NCBI RefSeq assembly: GCF_022539505.1
Contig: NC_061508.1
Span: 61,017,754 to 61,081,753, forward strand
DNA from: Lolium rigidum
Taxonomy: Eukaryota; Streptophyta; Magnoliopsida; Poales; Poaceae
Direction of reading: 5' to 3'
Length of the DNA stretch: 64,000 bases
In this document: positions 23,288 through 33,014 of the stretch, piece after piece
How the letters are laid out: each line of letters begins with the position of its first letter
Position numbering within the stretch: the first letter of the stretch is position 1
Notes under the pieces: model-generated
Told to the model about the DNA's origin: nothing
The model's database searches: none
What the model saw: only the letters and a program-made list of their open reading frames with translations
Program-made: the position numbers and the translations under genes

Positions 23288-24529
23288 CACTAGTAGAGAA
23301 ACCTCCCTTTAGTACCGGTTCCAAAGGGCTTTTAGTACCGGTTTTGGAACCGGTACTAAAGATTCGGTACTAAAGGCCTCCCACCTTTAGTACCGATTCC
23401 TTACGAACCGGTACTAAAGGTTATTTCCACTCCCTCTTTTTTTTATTTTTTCAGAATTTCTAGTATTTTCATTAGTCTCTAACTACACTTTATCTCTAGT
23501 CAAATTACTTACCCGTGGTCAAACTTCCCGGTCGGTCACCCATCCTCACACTACTCCCGCACTAGCACGCTTAACTTCCGAGTTCTATCCCACTCCACTT
23601 CCAAGTGCTTCGCGCGCATGTATGTGATAGTACTATCATATCAATCCTATTAACATGTTGGTCGATGTCACACTTCTTTATTGTTTAAAATCCAAATAAT
23701 TCTTTTAATAAACAAAAGTAATGATGTAATAATAATGTTGAATAAATAAATTAAATTAAATTTTATAATTTGTATTATTTTTTAAAATTTTAATATTTTT
23801 TTGCCAAACCTAAAACCTGAATATTTGAAAATCTTATAATTTGCTAAAATTAATAGTAATATTTTAGGACTCAAAAAATCTTATAATTATTAATTTTAAT
23901 TTTTTTAAAAATAAAAAATATATAAATTTCTAAATTTCTGGAAAAAAACTAAAATCTTCTTGCTTTCATATTTTCATTTGGAATTTTGAGAATCTAAAAA
24001 TTGGCTAACCGGGTAAACCCTGGTGAATTCGGATGTAACTTTTTCTCACGATGATTTTGATATATTATACGCATTTTCCCGATGTCGTATGCAAAAATTA
24101 ATGCGATTTTACCATTTTTCAAACTTTTTTTGCAAAAAAAGTCAAAATTCGAATTTCTTAATTTCACCGAATAGTAGGTTGCATAACATACAAGAATTTG
24201 AAAACATTTTTTCTTTAATTTTCATTTGTATTTTACAAAGCAAAAAAAAAGCGTGGGGAGCAAAAAAACCCTTAGTACCGGTTCGTGACACGAACCGGTA
24301 CTAAAGGTCTACCCTTTAGTTCTGGTTTGTGTCACGAACCGGTACTAAAGGTTTTCCGCCTGACGCTAACTCTTTAGTACCGGTTCGTGACACGAACCGG
24401 TACTAAAGGTCCTTACGAACCGGTACTAAAGGCCTGAGCAGTGCAACCGGTACTAATGCACTCTTTAGTACCGGTTCGTAAGGAAACCGGCACTAAAGGC
24501 CTAGACGGAAGCCCCTTTTTCTACTAGTG
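23288..24529. mobile_element. Non-autonomous CACTA transposon, TSD CCG
   Basis: Ends CACTAGTAGAGAAACC and CCCCTTTTTCTACTAGTG are inverted and begin with CACTA. The 3-bp duplication CCG is present at 23285-23287 and 24530-24532. Subterminal regions consist of repeated palindromic TTTAGTACCGGTT / AACCGGTACTAAAG motifs (about 23310-23430 and 24270-24505). The middle is AT-rich with no transposase. It interrupts the Ulp1-like remnant. Confidence 0.92.
23518..23595 (-). repeat. 5S rDNA-derived segment inside the CACTA element
   Basis: The minus strand reads GAACTCGGAAGTTAAGCGTG, then a diverged spacer, then GAGGATGGGTGACC. These correspond to the internal-promoter half of plant 5S rRNA (box A region GTTAAGCGTGCT and box C region GATGGGTGACC). 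The outer parts of the gene are diverged or absent, so it is not a functional 5S gene. Confidence 0.75.
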
Positions 24530-24982
24530 CCGCAACTATATATATGTGCTTCCCTAGATATTTATTATTATGTATTAGTACTTATGTGGCTGTGTTTGTG
24601 CAACGATCCATGCATCCTCTTAGTGATTCACCCATTCAACTCCCTTATTGTGTTTTTGGATGGGACAAGAGACAAAATAAATAAAAACTACACTCAACTA
24701 AAGAACATTATGAACTATGCCATCTTCATGTTCAATGGTTCCGGAGGACACATACTGAAGAAAAGATATAGTAGAACTAAAAGGGTATGCTGCAAATTCA
24801 CGACTGACTTCCCTTGCGTGCAACAACTGCATGAAACTTCAACGGATGCCTACTACGTTATCCATCACATGAGCAAGTATGTATGGGACACATGCACCTT
24901 TCACATTCAAGGTGACGTCCTTGCATGGGATGAATCTCTGGAGAAAGTCCTTACCTGGCGTGGTCGGCGAGGCGGAAGCTAG

Positions 24983-25171
24983 ATTCTGGCTGGAGATTTT
25001 TCTCGACGGAATGCTAATGACCTACTAGACGGTGCCGGGCCTACTTCCCACCAAACTAGTCAAGTAGGCTCGTCTTCGAGCTCCTTCACAGACGAACCCG
25101 TCCTCGCGCTCCACCTCGGCCGGTTCCGTAAGATTTACGGTCTTATTTCATCATATTTACCTTATATTTAT
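24983..25171. other. Short intergenic stretch carrying the MULE target site
   Basis: No gene seen. It contains TATATTTAT (25163-25171), duplicated at 30367-30375. Confidence 0.8.
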
Positions 25172-25295
25172 GGGATTTCTATTTTCGTGCCCTCGGGTCC
25201 TTAGTTGTGCTCAGTTTTCCCCAGCTCCTTAGTTTTTCCTCAGTTTTCCCCAAGACCTTGTCTGAAACCCGCAGAAGGAGCTCGGACGGAAGGAA
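25172..25295 (+). repeat. Left terminal inverted repeat of the MULE
   Basis: Inverted match to 30243-30366, up to CTCGGACGGA(A/G)G. Contains CCTCAGTTTTCCCCAAGACC. Confidence 0.92.
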
Positions 25296-25836
25296 TCCGT
25301 TAAGTTGGCCGTTCCGTGCTGATGAGTGGGGTCGTGTCGTTTGTGGGGCCGCGTCGTGTGGGGCTGGTAGGAAGGAACCGCGTGGGACAGGACGAGACCA
25401 TGTTTGTGTGGCCGTAGCGTGTGGGGCCGTAGCGTGTGGAGCCGTGTGGGTCCGGGACGTGGGCACGAGTGGTTTCTGTCTCTTTCGCCCAGATTAGCAG
25501 TTTTCAATGTACCTTTTTCCTCTCTCTCGCTCGATCTCATTCATATTTGATAGCCCAAATTGGTAGCAAATCTAGAGCATCTTCTCCTTCTGTTTTTTAA
25601 CGACATTCATTTCTTTATGCCTTCATTTTTACCCAATCAGGTAGGAAATCTAGGGCACAAATCCAGAAAAAATATAAGATAAGCTGCATACAGCAGCCAA
25701 CATAGCATAGATATATTCACGACAGATCCAACAGTAGTACCGATAGAACCCTACAACATAAGCTACATTTTACATGAATTTAAGCTGCTCTACAGATAAA
25801 GCAGTCACATACAGAGAGTGCAGTAGGCATGTTCAA

Positions 25837-26373
25837 CAGGGGCGGGCCCACTTCAATTCAAGGGTATTCAGTTGAATACCCAAATATTTTGAAAATTATA
25901 CCAATAGTATCAATATTCTAAGGTATGTATAGAAAGTAAAACTGTCGTACTGTGTTAAGAATGCTGACATAGGTCAAATGGTTTGGAAGGAACTGTTTTG
26001 TTCCCTGTGTCTTGAGTTCAAATCCCGTGCACGCATTTTAATCCTTATTTTTGAAATATTTTTTTTGCATGTATTTTTGTTATAGATAGATAATATAGTG
26101 CTTGGTCTACACTTAAATTTTCATGTTCACTCCAATTGTTAGAAATTTGTAAGGAATTTACATATTCAAGGCACTTTTTTTGGTAAATTCATATGTTTCT
26201 CAAGCAACTATCACTCATTATGGGGGTTTTTCAAGAAAATATGAGATGTGTGGGATTCAATATTTTCCTCGTTTGTACTAAAATATGATATATATGTGTG
26301 TGATCGTTAGTTTCGTATTCAAAATATTTTATAATCTTGAATACCCATACTCAAAAGTCTAGGCCCGCCCCTG
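25837..26373. mobile_element. hAT-type non-autonomous element (537 bp), TSD ATGTTCAA
   Basis: Both ends are CAGGGGCGGGCC in inverted orientation, with inverted GGGTATTCA-type subterminal motifs. The 8-bp duplication ATGTTCAA is at 25829-25836 and 26374-26381. No transposase inside. It lies inside the MULE and interrupts the last codons of the zf-XS-like gene. Confidence 0.92.
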
Positions 26374-27452
26374 ATGTTCAACGCCTCCAGGTTGGGCCTG
26401 TGACTCGCCTGGAGGTTGCGCAGGTGAATCCCAAGTGCTTTGTGTTTGGCCATGAACGCATGCACGTTCACCGTCGTTCCAACTCTAGCGCCGCATCTGC
26501 CAATGGATTCAGCATGGTTCACCAGGCAGTTGAAGTCGGTGGCGCGGAGCTTCCTGTTGCAGAAGGGGCACCTGTAAACGCCTCGAGCAAAGTGGCCATC
26601 GTATTGGCCAGACAGTAGCCTCCTGAGGACGTGACGAGTCTTGGTGTGGAAGGACTCGTCGTCGCTGTCGACGTCGCTGCTCTGCACCTGTCACGTAGCA
26701 CCAAAGATCGTGCAAAAAACACGGAGTCAATTGCAACGATGATGGAACAAAGAGTGAACAAAGATCATGCATGATAATATGGGCTCGAAAAAAAGAGGTA
26801 GCCTCAGTTACATTGGACACACTTATATCCAGGATTTGAGTCAGTAAACCAAATATCATGCACAACAAATTTGAACACACCAATTGTTTACTGACCAAAC
26901 CCTTAATCAATTTGTGCCCAAATATTCATCATCATCGGCACAAATTTTAAACAAAAGCAAATCACAAGCACTAATAACGCAAGATCTAATACAAAAGGAT
27001 TGAACTAGGAACAGACGCACCCTAATAACGCTAGATCTAACACAAATGGATTGAACTAGGAACAGACGAACCCTAATAACGCTAGACCTAACACAAAAGG
27101 ATTGAAATGGGATAAGAACAAGGGAGCAAAGGGTTACCTCCGGCTCGTCGTCGACGATGCTGGTGTCGTAGGGGTTCTCCGGCGCGACGTATGGCACTGG
27201 TTCGTACGGGTCCCAAGCGACGGGGGCCTGGACGGGGGCCTGGACGGTGGCGGCGGCCGATGCGCCGGCGGCTGATGCGCCGGCTGCTACATTGGAAGCA
27301 GCGACAGGAGCCTGGACGGGGGCAGCGGCCGATGCGCCGGCGGCTGATGCGCCGGCTGCTACATTGGAAGCAGCGACAGGGGCCTGGACGGGGGCAGCGG
27401 CCGATGCGCCGGCGGCTGATGCGCCGACAATGGGCATCTCATTCTTCTCCAT
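26319..27452 (-). CDS. zf-XS-like zinc-finger protein with Ala/Pro-rich repeats (two exons, MULE-borne)
   Basis: Exon 1 (27452-27138) encodes MEKNEMPIVG followed by three near-copies of an Ala-rich 24-residue repeat (GASAAGASAAAPVQAPVA...). It ends at a phase-0 donor GTAACC. Exon 2 (26687-26319) follows a CAG acceptor, in phase. It encodes an acidic stretch SDVDSDDES and then YRCPFCNRKLRATD...LVNHAESIG...KHKALGIHL, the spacing of Cys and His seen in zf-XS domains (CxxC about 145-148, His about 164 and 187 of ~227 residues). In SGS3/IDN2-type proteins this domain accompanies small-RNA pathways, but no XS domain is visible here. The hAT insertion replaces the original tail (20 residues after ..LEALN) with 16 element-encoded residues. 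The start is the first ATG of the open frame. Expression is unknown; it could be a captured, non-functional copy. Confidence 0.65.
27240..27432 (-). repeat. 72-bp coding tandem repeat in exon 1 of the zf-XS-like gene
   Basis: ACATTGGAAGCAGCGACAGG-type segments recur 72 bp apart (27289, 27361). This gives a 24-residue Ala/Pro/Val repeat, about 2.6 units, in frame. Confidence 0.9.
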
Positions 27453-28342
27453 CGCCGGCGGTTTTCTTCGGGGTTTTTCTTCGGTTGTGGAGAAGATGAT
27501 GGGACAGAGAGGCGGTTGCAGTGAGAACGTGCGTCGAGGGAGAGGAAAAGGGCTCTATAAAGACGAAGGTGGCGTGTACCGCAACACGTGTCCGCTATGC
27601 ACGGCTGCAGCATGCACCGCGACACGAGTCTAACCCTGGGACGTTTGGTGTACTCAGTTATAACCTCGGGCCTTATACAGAAATTTTATCTGTACTCAGT
27701 TTTCCCCTCGAGTACTTAGACTAGCAAGTGCAATATACTCAGTTTTACCCTCAAGTAGCTAGTCAACAGAGAGTCAACAAATGAGATTAACATATCTAAT
27801 TGAGGCATTTCATGCGCAAAAAAATTCAAAAAAATAAAAGCATAGTGGCACCTACTCATGGAGTCTTCCTACGCAACCTGCCACCAAGAAAACCTTAACA
27901 AACATATATAAATCAAGTTTTACCACAAATTGCCACTTCTCATAATCACTAGTGTAGCTATGAAGATGCATGGTTTTCCACTCAAACCCCTTTGCAAAAC
28001 ATCTTCCCCAAAAACATAGTTTGTCTAAATGATGCCATAATTATCACACTCATGTATATTTGAATTGCAAATAATTTGATGTAGCCCAATATGAATTATA
28101 TTGTACAAAACACGCATTTTTCATTTTGTAATTCTTTTTGTTTGAATCCCTTAGTCTATTTACTATTTATGTTTCCTTGGATTGTTAGTACTACTCAGTT
28201 TTGCCCTCAAGTTCTGTCACAAATGCTCTCAGAAGCCCAAACTTATCCTGATTGGTTGAGCCGTTGTCACACGGATCGACTCCACGAACCGTTGATCAAC
28301 TGATCTAACGGGCAGTATACCCCTCCCCGTCTCTTCGTGGAC

Positions 28343-28346
<4 letters not shown>
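27453..28346. other. MULE interior without gene
   Basis: Promoter side of the minus-strand zf-XS-like gene. Several CTCAGTTTT(A/C)CCCTC motifs (27655-27755 and 28195-28212) resemble the MULE TIR motif CTCAGTTTTCCCC, so subterminal repeats or a nested MULE remnant are possible. Confidence 0.45.

Positions 28347-28376
<30 letters not shown>
28347..28376. repeat. (CT)n microsatellite
   Basis: About 15 uninterrupted CT dinucleotides. Confidence 0.95.
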
Positions 28377-28380
<4 letters not shown>

Positions 28381-28398
28381 GGCCACCCCTCTCTCTCT

Positions 28399-29220
28399 GT
28401 GTCGGTGGATGCATTATTGTCACCCCTCTAACAATTATCAACTATCTTTTGCTTTCCTTTTTTTTAGGGGATATAGTTTTGGCATATAGTTTTAGTAATT
28501 TGAAACGGCCCAAAAGTGGTATAATTTTGGTATAAACATGAGGCATACATATTTGCGGATTTCGGTGAATGCATTATTGTCACCCCTCTAACAATTATCA
28601 ACTATCTTTCGCTTTCCTTTTTCTTTTAGGGGATATAGTTTTGGCATATAGTTTCGGTAATTTGAAACGGCCCAAAAGTGGTATAATTTCGGTATAAACA
28701 TGAGGCATACATATTTGCGGATTTCGGTGAATGCATTATTGTCACCCCTCTAACAATTATCAACTATCTTTCGCTTTCCTTTTTCTTTTAGGGGATATAG
28801 TTTTGGCATATAGTTTCGGTAATTTGAAATGGCCCAAAAGTGGTATAATTTCGGTATAAACATGAGGCATACATATTTGCGGATTTCGGTGAATGCATTA
28901 TTCTCACCCCTCTAACAATTATCAACTATCTTTCGCTTTCCTTTTTCTTTTAGGGGATATAGTTTTGGCATATAGTTTCGGTAATTTGAAACGGCCCAAA
29001 AGTGGTATAATTTCGGTATAAACATGAGGCATACATATTTGCGGATTTCGGTGAATGCATTATTGTAACCCCTCTAACAATTATCAACTATCTTTCGCTT
29101 TCCTTTTCTTTTAGGGGATATAGTTTTGGCATATAGTTTTGGTAATTTGAAACGGCCCAAAAGTGGTATAATTTTGGTATAAACATGAGGCATACATGTT
29201 TACGGATTTCGGTGAATAGA
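28399..29220. repeat. 162-bp tandem repeat, about five copies, inside the MULE
   Basis: TTCGGTGAATGCATTATT recurs at 28561, 28723, 28885, 29047 and (diverged) 29208; period 162, 162, 162, 161. Central copies are nearly identical, outer ones more diverged (TTTTGG for TTTCGG). Confidence 0.93.
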
Positions 29221-29381
29221 TTATTGGGAGCCCTAGATTATTTGTCACCCCTCTAACAATTATTGGGAGCATTCCAATATAGTTGGTAATTTCGGTGAAT
29301 GCACACACTAACTATGAAAACAACTACAAGTACATGTAACTGAATAATGAATTTGTAACAAGGTATCCCTTGTAACAACTT

Positions 29382-29975
29382 CTAGCGCCTGATGAGCAAT
29401 GATAAGAATCCGATCGCAATTATACAACAGAAAAAACAACCAGCCATCAGATTAGCTTGCTTCTTCAACTCGATTAGCTGCCTTAATTGCTTGTTCATTT
29501 TCTTCAGTTCTCCCTTCACTTCCACCAGTCCTGCATTGGGAGCATTAGGCATAATCGGAACGGCTCCTCTCTCCGCCGCATTCTCTACGACAAGTCCCCC
29601 CTCCCAAATTGCGCTCCCCAATAGCGCCAATTGATTCCTGCAATTGAAGCCTGCGAACGTACACATCGATCCACTCGAAATGCCCGCATTTCTTCGGGAT
29701 CCGAAAACAACAACGGGAACCCTAAATCCCAAATTCGAGGGAATAGCAAGAAAATCGAGAGAAAACAGAGAAATTGGAGCGAGATCTAACCTTATCCCCC
29801 TCTCTATATGGCAAGCTCTCGCATGCAAGGAACTCACGTCCACGGTTGCCGTTCTCGTCCGTCTTACGGATCGACGGCTTCGGAGGCTCTGGCGTGGGCG
29901 GTCGGGGCATCTTGTCAAAGGCACGGGTCCATACTGCGGCCATGAAGAACGGGAGGTCGAAGAGAAACTAGACAT
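29382..29975 (-). pseudogene. GRF-type zinc-finger / coiled-coil / transmembrane protein, degraded (MULE-borne)
   Basis: On the minus strand an exon from ATG at 29975 reads SSWPQYGPVPLTRCPD and, in a shifted frame, KTDENGNRGREFLAC, ending at a donor AAG|GTTAG near 29790. This matches from memory the N-terminus of grass GRF-type zinc-finger proteins. The second finger Cys appears as Arg (CPDRP), and the frame shifts within the finger. After an intron a final exon (about 29641-29382) encodes ELKKMNKQLRQLIELKKQ, a short coiled coil, then a hydrophobic segment ending FLSLLIRR, a C-terminal membrane anchor. The exon normally containing the rest of the GRF domain is not seen. I infer a transduplicated, non-functional gene copy. 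Confidence 0.55.
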
Positions 29976-30242
29976 CACCCGCCTGCCGGAGAAGGGCTGC
30001 CGCTGGCGGAGAAGAAGAACAATGGGGTGCGGGGAAAGAAAGGGGAAGCAATGGCACGGGCACGGGCGCGGGGCTGGCTCGGGCTCCCATTTTGCAACGG
30101 TCACCTGGGTAAGTTGTGGGTCTGGCGCACTAACGTGGACAAGTTGTGGGTCTCACGATGATCTGGATAAGTGAAGATGTGTCCACTGCGGGGCACCAAC
30201 AGCGGCCCCACTTGCCAGCACCAACCAACGTCAACTAAACGG

Positions 30243-30366
30243 GATCCTCCGTCCGAGCTCCTTCTGCGGGTTTCAGACAAGGTCTTGGGGAAAACTGAGG
30301 AAAAACTAAGGGGCTGGGAAAAACTAAGCACAACTAAGGAGCCAGGGGCACGAAAATAGAAATCCC
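30243..30366 (-). repeat. Right terminal inverted repeat of the MULE
   Basis: Inverted copy of 25172-25295, ends ...GAAAATAGAAATCCC, followed by TATATTTAT. Confidence 0.92.
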
Positions 30367-30375
30367 TATATTTAT

Positions 30376-31644
30376 AGCATGTTTCTACTATATGAATGGA
30401 TCTATCTATAGATTGTAATCCATATTTGTATCACGGATCTACTCTAAGCACAGTTGGATGTTCATATCACAGATCTACCACTCTAGGTACTTGCATGTTT
30501 ATAGCACATATCTACTCTAGAATGGATCTGAGCTTTTGTTCGATCTATATGTTCTAATGTGTAAGCTAGGTAGATCTATAGATAACTACTTTTTGTATCT
30601 ATTTCACGTCATTAACTTGATCTATGTTCTTATAATAGGAATGATATTTTGGTGACACTGCATAATAATTGGACAACCTCAGCTTTGCACAATCACCTAT
30701 GAGTAAGAAGACAAATCATTTGAAGTTGCATCTATTTAATTTTAACTTGTCTATGCTTATGTCTAACTCCAATAATTTTTTCTGCAGCTTGCCGGTCTTG
30801 TGCAATGAATCTAGCAATATGGTGCGTGAGAATTTACTCACGTGGGGTGGCGATGCGGAGTGTGAGTATTGTATATTCAATTTCCTCCACCAGATGGAGG
30901 AGGCACAACAAATAGAAGGTACCAGCAGAGGTGGGGCGGAGGAGCTGCATCATTGCAAGAGGTTATTTATGCAGATATCCATTCTTATAGCTAAGATCTG
31001 AATCTATGTTATGATCATGTATATATATGCATTATTAAATGTAAAATTAAATAAAAATAGGTTTTACAATGTATTTGCATGCAATATTGAGTTATAGCCT
31101 ATTATGTATAGCTACGTATCGGAAAACGTTTGGGATGATTGCTGAAATCAAACAGTCGGTTGAAACAAACGTGTGACATCGCCGTTTAATACATACGCCT
31201 AAACAAACAACATTGTTTGTGATCTTCCGGTCAGTTGACGGTCTAGTACGAAATATCGTGCGCGATGACACGGCCTTTCGCACATGATTTATGGTACAAA
31301 GCCATCTGACCATGTCGCACACGGTTTTGGAATCCTTGCGTAGCGACGTTTAGGTTTATCGCCGGATCATTCCAGCCGTGTGCAACAGCCCGATCTGTAC
31401 TAATGTCCTTCGTATAAGTGTGAGGATTGTGTTGACTATCTCTATTACTTGGAGGTCCTCTTTGTAAATGTAAACTCACCGCTTTAATATATTTCCACTG
31501 TTTCCGTGAATAAGGCGTCTTATGTTTTATCTTCAACCAAAAATAAATCTATGTATATAAAAAATATTTCTCAAAACGTGTTTGCGAAAAAAACGAATGC
31601 TGCTTGGCGCCGTTCCTAAAAGAGACAACGTGTCCTACCAATTA
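30376..31644. other. Intergenic DNA, nothing assigned
   Basis: AT-rich. 30380-30600 has repeated 'GGATCTA'/'GATCTATC' motifs. A 110-codon frame at 30669-31001 has no domain that I recognise. 31200-31540 has CG-containing transposon-like sequence without identified ends. Confidence 0.4.
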
Positions 31645-31784
31645 GGTTAGTCATAGTGGAGATTAACATAGAGTAGTAACATGCACATGTGATATCTTTT
31701 ATAGTGAGGAGTAACAAATATGTGGTATTATGCAAACTCATACTTATTATGTTGTAGACCCATGGTGTGTGATGTTACGGTAAC

Positions 31785-32953
31785 TGTTATCACCAGATTT
31801 TGGCCAAATCAGGAGATGGGCCGTAGGTGAGATGGGCTTGAAGGTTAAACGCGTGGAGGATCTCTGAAGCGGCCTGACACGAAAAAGTTGGGCTAAATTG
31901 CCCATGTATCTGTATTATAGTAGATCGCATCTTAATTTAGAAGTTAGAGTTTTACCCGTGCACGGTTAGGTGCACGCCTGAATTAGAAAGTCCCCCGGAC
32001 TATAAAGATGTATCTAGGGTTTATGAAATAAACAACAACCAACGTTCAACACAAATCAATCTCGGCGCATCGCCAACTCCTTCGTCTCGAGGGTTTCTCC
32101 CGGTAAGCACCATGCTGCCTAGATCGCATCTTGCGATCTAGGCAGCACAAGCTTATTACGTTGTTCATGCGTTGCTCGTGCTCGAAGCCTTTTTGATGGC
32201 GAGCAACGTAGTTATCTTAGATGTGTTAGGGTTAGCATTGTTCTTCGTATCATATGCTGTCGTAGTGCAACCCTTATACATCTAGCCGCCCTTACACCTA
32301 TCTTAGGTGTAGGGGCGGCACCCCGCTTGATCATTGTTTAGTAGATCCGATCCGTTACGGTTGCTCCTTGTTCTTCAAGGATTAGTTTAATATCCGCAAT
32401 AGTTAGGCCTTACAAAGGGTTGGAGGATCCAGCGGCGTGTAGGGTGGAGTTTGCTAGCCCTAGACAGGATGTTCTGGGGATCAACCTCGTGTTGGTTTTT
32501 AGGCCCTGTCTAGGATCGGCTTACGATCACCGTACGCGAGCGCGAGGCCCAATCGTGAGTAGGATGATCCGATTATGCGGTGAAAACCCTAAATCGTTGT
32601 AGATCGCTTTAGCTTTATCTTGATCAAGCAGGACCACCATATATTCGTACACCTCGTACGAATCATGTCTGGATTGGCTCTTTGAGCCGATTCACAGGAC
32701 AACCTGAGAGCCGATCGAGGCTCGTATTTAACGTTTACGTGTATGCCATGCAGGAAACTAAGCGAGGCATCATCCAACACCTTCCTGACCAGGTATAGGT
32801 CAGGTGGCACGCCCTTGCGACAGCATCGGACGTGTGACCAGAAGGCTTTGCGGGCCGTCGCTCTGAGGGACTGGGGCCAGCCGCAGCCCTGAGTTGTTCC
32901 CGGCTCTACGGTGTTGCCAGTCGCTGCCCGCCGGTGGGTTTCTGACCGCAACA
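31785..32953 (+). repeat. 5' LTR of the 13.8-kb element
   Basis: TG...CA, followed 6 bp later by TGGCACGCCCGGTTGGACA. Contains the palindrome CTGCCTAGATCGCATCTTGC/GATCTAGGCAG at 32110-32143, which became the target of the nested insertion in the other LTR. Confidence 0.93.
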
Positions 32954-33014
32954 CATCCTGGCACGCCCGGTTGGACAATCTTCGACATCCACCGCATCGC
33001 CATCTACATCCGAG

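Larger units (their letters stand above)
23190..24982 (+). pseudogene. Ulp1-like (C48) cysteine protease remnant of a CACTA-type gene, interrupted
   Basis: Fragment 23190-23279 (about ...VVVRDYILSFMLANKL) is followed, after a 1.24-kb insertion, by 24530-24982, which contains LLVIHPFNSLIVFLDGTRDK, then KFTTDFPCVQQ. This is the pattern of Ulp1/SENP-type C48 domains found beside CACTA transposases in grasses (family knowledge). The usual catalytic Cys region (x-C-G-Y-Y-V-C) reads STDAYYVIHH here, so the nucleophile is replaced. The copy is thus doubly dead: split by the CACTA element and lacking the catalytic Cys. The alignment is from memory. Confidence 0.6.
25172..30366. mobile_element. Mutator-like element (Pack-MULE-type), 5.2 kb, TSD TATATTTAT
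   Basis: Terminal inverted repeats of ~124 bp (25172-25295 and 30243-30366) begin GGGATTTCTATTTTCGTGCC and differ at only a few positions. They are flanked by a perfect 9-bp duplication TATATTTAT, the Mutator signature. No MURA-type transposase is visible. Instead the interior carries two unrelated gene structures on the minus strand (zf-XS-like at 26319-27452, GRF-type at 29382-29975), a 162-bp tandem repeat array and a nested hAT element. This is the architecture of a gene-carrying non-autonomous MULE. Confidence 0.92.
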
